Shown: positions 5,228 through 5,709 of the stretch, one piece after another
How the letters are laid out: each line of letters begins with the position of its first letter
Numbering within the stretch: the first letter of the stretch is position 1
Assembly (NCBI GenBank): GCA_944350395.1
Contig: CALVPA010000032.1
Coordinates: forward strand, 1 to 5,709
Origin: an uncultured Bacilli bacterium
Lineage (GTDB): Bacteria; Bacillota_I; Bacilli_A; RF39; UBA660
Direction of reading: 5' to 3'
DNA length: 5,709 bases
The notes under the pieces: generated by a model
What the model was told of the DNA's origin: nothing
Seen by the model: the letters and a program-made list of their open reading frames with translations, nothing else
The model's database searches: none
Position numbers and translations under genes: made by a program

Positions 5228-5709
5228 ATGATAAAAATTAAAAATGTTTCAATGAAGTTTAATTTAGGTGTTGAGAAAGATAATTCTTTTAAAATGATGT
5301 TTATTAGATTATTTAGTAAAAAGAGAAGAACTAAGAGACAAGACTTTTGGGCGTTAAAAGACGTATCTTTTAATGTAGAAAAAGGCGACGTAATTGGATT
5401 AATAGGAACAAATGGTGCTGGCAAATCAACACTATTAAAAGTTGTAAGTGGAGTTATGAAACCTACAAAAGGCTCTGTTGAAGTTAATGGAGTTATATCT
5501 CCTATGATCGAATTGGGAGCTGGATTTGATGGAGAACTAACTGCAAGAGAAAATATTTATTTAAACGGTGCAATACTTGGTTACTCAAAAGAATTTTTAG
5601 ATTCTAAATTTGATGAAATCGTAGAATTTTCTGAATTAAAAGATTTTTTAGATGTTCCGGTTAAAAATTTTTCTTCAGGTATGGTTGCGAAATTAGCGTT
5701 TTCAATTTC
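5228..5709 (+). CDS. ABC transporter ATPase of the polysaccharide/teichoic acid exporter (3' end cut)
   Basis: The first 160 codons are visible, and the frame is open to the window end. The Walker A motif is GTNGAGKST (60-68), and the signature loop is FSSGM (148-152), the SSGM form typical of TagH/Wzt/RfbB rather than LSGGQ. Between them lies IELGAGFDGELTARENIYLNG (94-114 region), also characteristic of this class, in which the usual Q-loop Gln is absent. The roughly 28-residue segment before FWALKDVSF (40-48) is the usual insertion of this subfamily. Walker B, the H-loop and any C-terminal carbohydrate-binding domain fall outside the window, so substrate-recognition type cannot be judged. 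AGGAGA (5217-5222) overlaps the permease stop codon TAG (5216-5218) and lies five bases before the ATG, so the two genes are co-transcribed and closely coupled. It should energise export by the permease at the inner face of the membrane. Confidence 0.95.
   Translation, partial: MIKIKNVSMKFNLGVEKDNSFKMMFIRLFSKKRRTKRQDFWALKDVSFNVEKGDVIGLIGTNGAGKSTLLKVVSGVMKPTKGSVEVNGVISPMIELGAGFDGELTARENIYLNGAILGYSKEFLDSKFDEIVEFSELKDFLDVPVKNFSSGMVAKLAFSI

Noticed and set aside
5209..5424. Minus-strand open frame opposite the ATPase gene
   Set aside because: Antisense to the Walker A region of an unmistakable ABC ATPase.

Overview
This is an AT-rich window (by eye well below 35% GC) with strong AGGAG-type ribosome binding sites, TATAAT-type promoters, hairpin-plus-T-tract terminators and a standard code (TGA ends two genes, TGG encodes Trp). 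Together with an AgrA/LytTR-type regulator and a teichoic-acid/O-antigen-class ABC exporter, this points to a low-GC Firmicute (Bacilli or Clostridia), perhaps a host-associated one. The species cannot be read from the sequence. All genes lie on the + strand.

Layout: (1) 1-879 is the 3' part of a membrane-anchored protein with an acidic stretch, an LppM/DUF3153-like end of an outer domain, one membrane helix and a long Asn-rich cytoplasmic tail. Its stop codon lies inside a terminator hairpin. (2) 957-1574 is a complete PAP2-type membrane lipid phosphatase. (3) 1575-1709 is a 135-bp regulatory gap with a long imperfect dyad ending in a T-run and a perfect Spo0A-box heptamer on the minus strand. 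(4) 1710-2450 is an AgrA-type response regulator (receiver plus LytTR), without a histidine kinase in view and with Lys in the usual acidic pair; its stop is also inside a terminator hairpin. (5) 2559-3467 is an unrecognised single-pass membrane protein, translationally coupled (TGA-T-ATG) to (6) 3469-4335, an S4-domain RluA-family pseudouridine synthase. (7) A promoter at 4337-4365 precedes an ABC-2 permease (4403-5218) and its ATPase (5228 to the window end, truncated), an exporter pair for an undecaprenyl-linked polysaccharide or teichoic acid.

The theme is the cell envelope. The PAP2 enzyme could recycle or dephosphorylate lipid carriers, the ABC pair exports a lipid-linked glycan, and two single-pass proteins of unknown role span the membrane. 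The terminators and promoters suggest at least four transcription units, so a joint function is inference. No mobile element, CRISPR array, tRNA or rRNA was seen. I see no clear new system; the points most worth checking are the 1608-1668 regulatory region, the altered receiver site of the LytTR regulator and the repeated motif in the Asn-rich tail.
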